Source of the DNA: Ginkgo biloba
Lineage: Eukaryota > Streptophyta > Ginkgoopsida > Ginkgoales > Ginkgoaceae
DNA length: 12,285 nucleotides
NCBI GenBank assembly: GCA_024626585.1
Contig: JANKJI010000003.1
Span: forward strand, 157,465,010 to 157,477,294
Direction: 5' to 3'
Below the pieces are notes generated by a model. That model was not told where the DNA came from. It did no database searches and was given only the letters and a program-made list of their open reading frames with translations. The translations under genes and the position numbers were made by a program. Numbering within the stretch: the stretch's first letter is position 1; the number at the start of each line of letters is the position of its first letter. Below, piece after piece: positions 9,125 to 12,285 of this stretch.

Positions 9125-9720
9125 TAAACATATGCTCAAGAAGACAAATTAGCTTTACCTTCTATAACTTCCACACCTATTGTACTAGAAATTCCTTTTA
9201 CATTACTCACACAAAATGTAATAAAAGAAAGAAAATTACTATTTGTAATTAAGATGAAAATAAAGAACATTATAGTACCTTCCATCATTAACAATAACAT
9301 CCAAAATAATATGATATTATCTTTAATAGTAAATAGATTTGTGCTTAAGACCACATCTCATCTTGATCCTTATCGTATTAATGGAATAATATAGGGTGAT
9401 AGTAAATAGATGAATTTATAATGAACATATAAAATTTCAATCACATCTTGGTATATTTTTTAGATTACTTGTGATATATTTTTAATGGATTACACAAGTG
9501 TACATTTAGGAAGTCCCTTTGTCTTTGATAGGAAAGAAGAAATTTATGCATATCAAGGAGCGTAAAGTACATAAGGATGGTTTATATTTTGTACCCAATA
9601 TAATACTAACAGTACTTAATATGTCTATAATATTAACTACTTCCTTTATGTTCAAACAATTAGTTAAATAAATTCATGAACTTTCTTTTCATTAGCATAA
9701 TCAGCATGCTAACCAAATTA
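9125..9720 (+). pseudogene. Ty3/gypsy aspartic protease remnant, plus strand
   Basis: A single frame (in phase with 9125) is open from 9125 to about 9391 and protein-like to about 9545, then shifts once. In order: a lead-in PFTLLTQNVIKERKLLFVI, then IINNNIQNNM (9284-9313) where plant gypsy proteases have (L/I)(V/I)D-N/S-G-SQ-N; the catalytic Asp and Gly are now Asn (GAC/GGC to AAC fits G-to-A change). Next come VLKTTSHLDPYRI, a match to LKTTPHPxPY, then ITCDIF-MDY and VHLGSPFVFDR (9500-9532), a match to the LGSPYLYDR block, and HKDGLYFV. It is the same domain family as the minus-strand protease at about 6130-6480 but belongs to a different, oppositely oriented copy. No RT, RNase H or integrase follows; after about 9720 coding character is lost. 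It lies between repeat copies B and C, so it may be the only coding remnant of an internally deleted element. Confidence 0.75.
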
Positions 9721-10204
9721 TTAAAAAGAAGAGAATTTTATGTAAAGTCTCCCTATTCCTTTTTTCTTTCTACTCATTATTTCTACTTGCCTCATGAATT
9801 ATATCATACATGTGATTTCCACCACTATCTCTTGGGTTTATTTGGCCCATTTTGAGATATCAAGTCTTGTCTTTAGTCCACCATCAAGTACCGTTTAAAA
9901 GAGTAAAAGGAAAAGATCATTTTACCCTAGTAAGAGATCAAAGCATACATATAAAAAAATTTAATTATCACCTCACCTTAAGGACAATAGATAATTAAAG
10001 GTATACATACCTTTATTAATGATTATTTTTTGGGGTCAAAAAATATTAAGACACATCATTAAAGTGGATCACAATGAAATTAGTTTAAATGGGTCTCTTT
10101 ATCCATATCAAGTAAAGTGGATCACTTTGGACAACATCACTATATACTTTCATATAAAGAAATGGGATATATTTCTTCCTTAAGGGGAGTAATTAATAAA
10201 GTAT
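9721..10204. other. Unassigned stretch between protease remnant and copy C
   Basis: No RT motif is present in any frame. aaagtggatcac occurs twice (10061-10072 and 10113-10124). A+T-rich and probably decayed internal or U3 sequence. Part of it may belong to the true left end of copy C, whose homology with A fades upstream of about 10205. Confidence 0.3.
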
Positions 10205-10276
10205 GAGGGATTAAGGGACTTGTAGGATATCTGATGGCATAGTTATTCGTAGGGATATGAACTTATAGAATGCTTG

Positions 10277-10289
10277 TGTGGATTTAATT
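10277..10289. repeat. SINE target-site duplication, left copy
   Basis: TGTGGATTTAATT, identical over all 13 bases to 10491-10503. The neighbouring bases differ (g/a before, t/a after), so 13 bp is the full length. It directly follows the A-rich tail of the minus-strand SINE. Confidence 0.85.
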
Positions 10290-10421
10290 TAATTTTTTTA
10301 TGTATGTGGTACTATGAGGTGAGACTAATTTTCTCGCTAAAGACAAGAGTTCAAGCCAAGCCTTACCCCCATCCCCATGCACTATGATGATGAACCTATT
10401 ACTTTAGGGGTTAAAATGAGG

Positions 10422-10434
10422 GGTATGTAACCTC
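10422..10434 (-). promoter_or_regulatory. Degenerate B box of the SINE
   Basis: Minus-strand GGTTACATACC against GGTTCGANTCC keeps most of the box, but the central CGA is lost, as expected of CpG decay. Spacing to the A box (about 34 bases) is tRNA-like. Confidence 0.5.
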
Positions 10435-10464
10435 GATATAGTGGGTATCATCCCAAATCCATGG

Positions 10465-10475
10465 CCATTACGCCA
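10465..10475 (-). promoter_or_regulatory. A box of the SINE
   Basis: Minus-strand TGGCGTAATGG fits the TRGYNNANNGG Pol III A box, including an intact CpG. It lies 16-26 bases from the SINE 5' end. Confidence 0.7.
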
Positions 10476-10490
10476 CACCCTCAAGGGCCA

Positions 10491-10503
10491 TGTGGATTTA
10501 ATT
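10491..10503. repeat. SINE target-site duplication, right copy
   Basis: TGTGGATTTAATT, identical to 10277-10289, adjoining the tRNA-like 5' end of the SINE. Joining the two flanks at this word restores continuity with repeat copy A. Confidence 0.85.
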
Positions 10504-11137
10504 ATTTTTCTACATATTAAATAAGATTTTTTATTCACTATAGGCTTCTTATTATATGGAAAAATATCTACCATATAGAAATTCATAAGGACTCCTTTCG
10601 TAGATAAATTCCTTAGTTATATGGATGGTTTCATAGACTAAGGGACTCCTTGTATGAATACAAAACTCTCTAGTTTCATGTATGGTTTCTTATTACATGT
10701 ACTGTTCCATGGCTTTAGTTGCATGATATTATCTCCATATGTTCACTACTCTATTTTTAGACCATGTATAATCTATTTAAGAGATCCTTAAGATTTATAT
10801 TTTATATATTATATCATTGTTAATAATAACTTGTTATTCTGTCCATTTTTTCTCTCTACTCTTTATCTCTTTTATTAATATATTTTCCTTATTATGGATT
10901 GTCTTACTTAGATTATTACCTTGAGAATATAGCCTTAGAAGTAATGATTATTTTATTCTAGGTTGAATACATTATGATCAACTTTCCAACCTTAGATTGT
11001 GAGGAATGGAGTCACTCAAAATAGAGCATATTTCTAAGCAATTGAGATAGACTATAATAGTGTAATTCCTTGATTAAACTTGGATTTCTCGTTCACTTTT
11101 ACAACATTAAGAATTATATATTATAATATATACCTAA

Positions 11138-11820
11138 TATTATGTAGATATCCTCATGACATTATGATTAATTGAGATTATTTTTCAGTCCACTAAGGCT
11201 ATCTATCTCTTAAATAGTTTGGAACTATAGATTTATTAGTTTCTCTCTTTCTACAAAACATTTAAATATTCAAGTGTGTTATAAAGTATTTCCAAATACA
11301 AATATATGATATAAAAATATATTTAATATTTTAATTTATTTATCTCTTAGTGTCAAAAAAAATAACTTTAATACCAACATATGATGAAGAACCTCAAATG
11401 TAAATAATGGAAGAAAACTAAAATGAATAAAAATAACATTCATAAGTTATGATGATAAGTAAAAAATTATTTTCTTAGATAAAGAAATAAAACACTTATT
11501 AATGCATAATTGGGGACCCCTAAAAATTTTATAAAATATAAAGGGAGTGCCACATCAAAGGAAAGAATGAAGTTGAATATTAAAACTCTTAGAAATGGAA
11601 GAAATAAATCGAGGTAAAGCATAATGGTATTTTAAAACTTTGAAATTCTTTTGTTTTAAGAGTTTAGAGTTTGAGAGGATCAAGAGTAAGAAAAGTTGGA
11701 TTTCCAATATCCTTTCAAAATTTTTTGAAAAGGTTTTAGTTCAAAATAATGATGAATAATGATTGGATTCTAACTTTCACATATCCAAAATGAGAATAAA
11801 TAAGTGTTCATAAATAGGTG
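11138..11820. other. Unassigned A-rich stretch after copy C
   Basis: No primer-binding site follows copy C, in line with C being a 3' LTR and this being the flank. The plus strand is A/G-rich in places (11400-11700) with short Lys/Glu/Asn-rich readable pieces such as VSKKITLIPTYDEEPQ near 11350-11395, but frames do not persist. I see no feature that I can name. Confidence 0.3.
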
Positions 11821-12133
11821 AAGTGTTTGTATGTATCTAAGAGATTAGATGAAGATTTACAAGAAGACAAAGTAGAGAATGTTTCCCTATTTGGGAAAAT
11901 ACAAAATGAACTCAAAATCTTGAAGAACCATAAGTAATTATTTTACCATTAGTCTCACAAACTTGAAAAAGAAATGAATTATCATTGATAAAAAAATGAT
12001 ATCTTCTCTCACTAAAAGTAAGACTCAAAACTTAGAGAGTTGGAGATATTCATGATAAATTTATAGAAACATAATATTAGAATTAGTCTAATATCTATAA
12101 AATATGAACATAGGACATAGAAATCTAATAGAA
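11821..12133 (+). pseudogene. Possible decayed coiled-coil coding fragment
   Basis: In phase with 11821 the plus strand is open for about 38 codons (VSKRLDEDLQEDKVENVSLF and onward), then continues with Lys/Glu/Leu/His-rich sequence through several TAA/TAG stops in Gln-like contexts, including HKLEKEMNYH and DSKLRELEIF. The composition suggests a coiled coil, as in retroelement gag or accessory proteins. Family unknown. A-rich DNA gives Lys/Asn-rich translations by default, so this is a weak call. The last 150 bases of the window show nothing further. Confidence 0.3.
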
Positions 12134-12285
12134 TTCATCTACCTTTAATTTCACTAATTATGCATTAATATGGACATAGCCTGAACATTTATTTATATAA
12201 TTTACATTCTATAATCATCATTCTTGGACACAACACTTGTCTAGTAACTCCTAACATGTGTCAACATAGGGACAAATATAAGGAT

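Larger units (their letters stand above)
10290..10490 (-). mobile_element. tRNA-derived SINE (~201 bp)
   Basis: On the minus strand the element starts at 10490 with TGGCCCTTGAGGG, followed within 16 bases by TGGCGTAATGG, a good match to the tRNA/Pol III A box. About 34 bases further is GAGGTTACATACCC, a weaker B box. A roughly 130 bp tRNA-unrelated body follows, then a short A-rich tail (TAAAAAAATTA) next to the left target copy. A perfect 13 bp target-site duplication encloses it, the hallmark of LINE-type target-primed insertion. Part of the body (10321-10380) is about 48% G+C, against a much lower value around it, so it has decayed less and is probably the youngest insertion seen. It does not encode protein and would depend on a LINE reverse transcriptase. 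I cannot name the family. A 60-codon open frame over it (10404-10586) is fortuitous. Confidence 0.8.
10205..11137 (+). repeat. LTR-like repeat copy C, interrupted by a SINE
   Basis: After removing the SINE and one target-site copy (214 bp), copy C is about 719 bp, close to A (705 bp). Matches to A include GAGGG...TAAGGGACT at the start, the GGATTTAATTATTTTTC...TATTAAATAA block split by the SINE, ttagttatatggatggt (10613-10629), a TATA-like block near 10795-10812, and atagtgtaattcc followed by TTGATTAAACTT near the end. It shares the internal gaatatagccttagaagt with B. It ends near TACCTAA (11131-11137), where B ends in ACCCAA, after which B and C diverge completely. That common breakpoint supports a real right end. 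It may be the 3' LTR of the element whose protease remnant lies at 9125-9720. Confidence 0.6.

Noticed and set aside
9136-9354. 72-codon minus-strand open frame
   Set aside because: Antisense shadow of the plus-strand gypsy protease remnant.
10430-10490. A tRNA gene
   Set aside because: A and B boxes are present, but no cloverleaf with acceptor and anticodon stems can be built. The tRNA-unrelated body, A-rich tail and target duplication identify a SINE.
10404-10586. 60-codon minus-strand open frame
   Set aside because: Runs across the SINE head and its right target duplication; not conserved coding sequence.
1-12285. CRISPR array, rRNA, or bacterial/organellar genes
   Set aside because: No regularly spaced repeats, no rRNA-like or plastid/mitochondrial coding sequence; the content is nuclear retroelement debris.

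Overview
This window looks like non-genic DNA from a large plant nuclear genome. It is very A+T-rich and almost free of CpG: the first 600 bases contain one CG. I found no intact gene. What can be recognised is a stack of old, stop-ridden retroelements: LTR retrotransposon pieces, two Ty3/gypsy pol remnants of plant type in opposite orientations, and a tRNA-derived SINE. Heavy transition decay (C to T, G to A) of methylated repeats fits a seed plant that keeps old transposons for a long time. A gymnosperm or another giant-genome plant is plausible, but the species cannot be read from the sequence.

Layout from left to right. About 360-590 (+) is a decayed coding fragment. It is followed by a roughly 1.04 kb LTR-like block (600-1637) with a TATA box and TG...CA ends. 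From about 1640 to 3500 (+) runs a long dead reading frame of unrecognised family: a basic, low-complexity N-terminal part, a globular-looking middle and a Gln/Lys/Glu-rich, probably coiled-coil C-terminal part. A T-rich 3'-flank-like stretch with a polyadenylation hexamer follows. At 4165-4719 a second, unrelated LTR (555 bp) abuts a minus-strand Ty3/gypsy pol remnant whose RNase H is cut at that point. That remnant runs protease - RT - RNase H on the minus strand from about 6480 down to 4725, probably with unreadable gag up to about 7260.

From 7588 onward a third LTR-like family dominates: copy A (7588-8292), a U3-less copy B in direct tandem (8293-8876), and copy C (10205-11137). Between B and C lies a plus-strand gypsy protease remnant (9125-9720) with no RT, RNase H or integrase after it. 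A, B and C may therefore be the LTRs of an internally deleted element. Copy C was later hit by a roughly 201 bp SINE (10290-10490, minus strand) flanked by a perfect 13 bp target-site duplication. This is the cleanest and probably youngest insertion in the window. The last kilobase is A-rich and mostly unreadable, with a possible coiled-coil coding fragment at 11821-12133.

Nothing here works as a pathway. The biology is a record of nested insertion and decay. The two items most worth following are the SINE, whose family I could not name, and the unrecognised long plus-strand frame at about 1640-3500.
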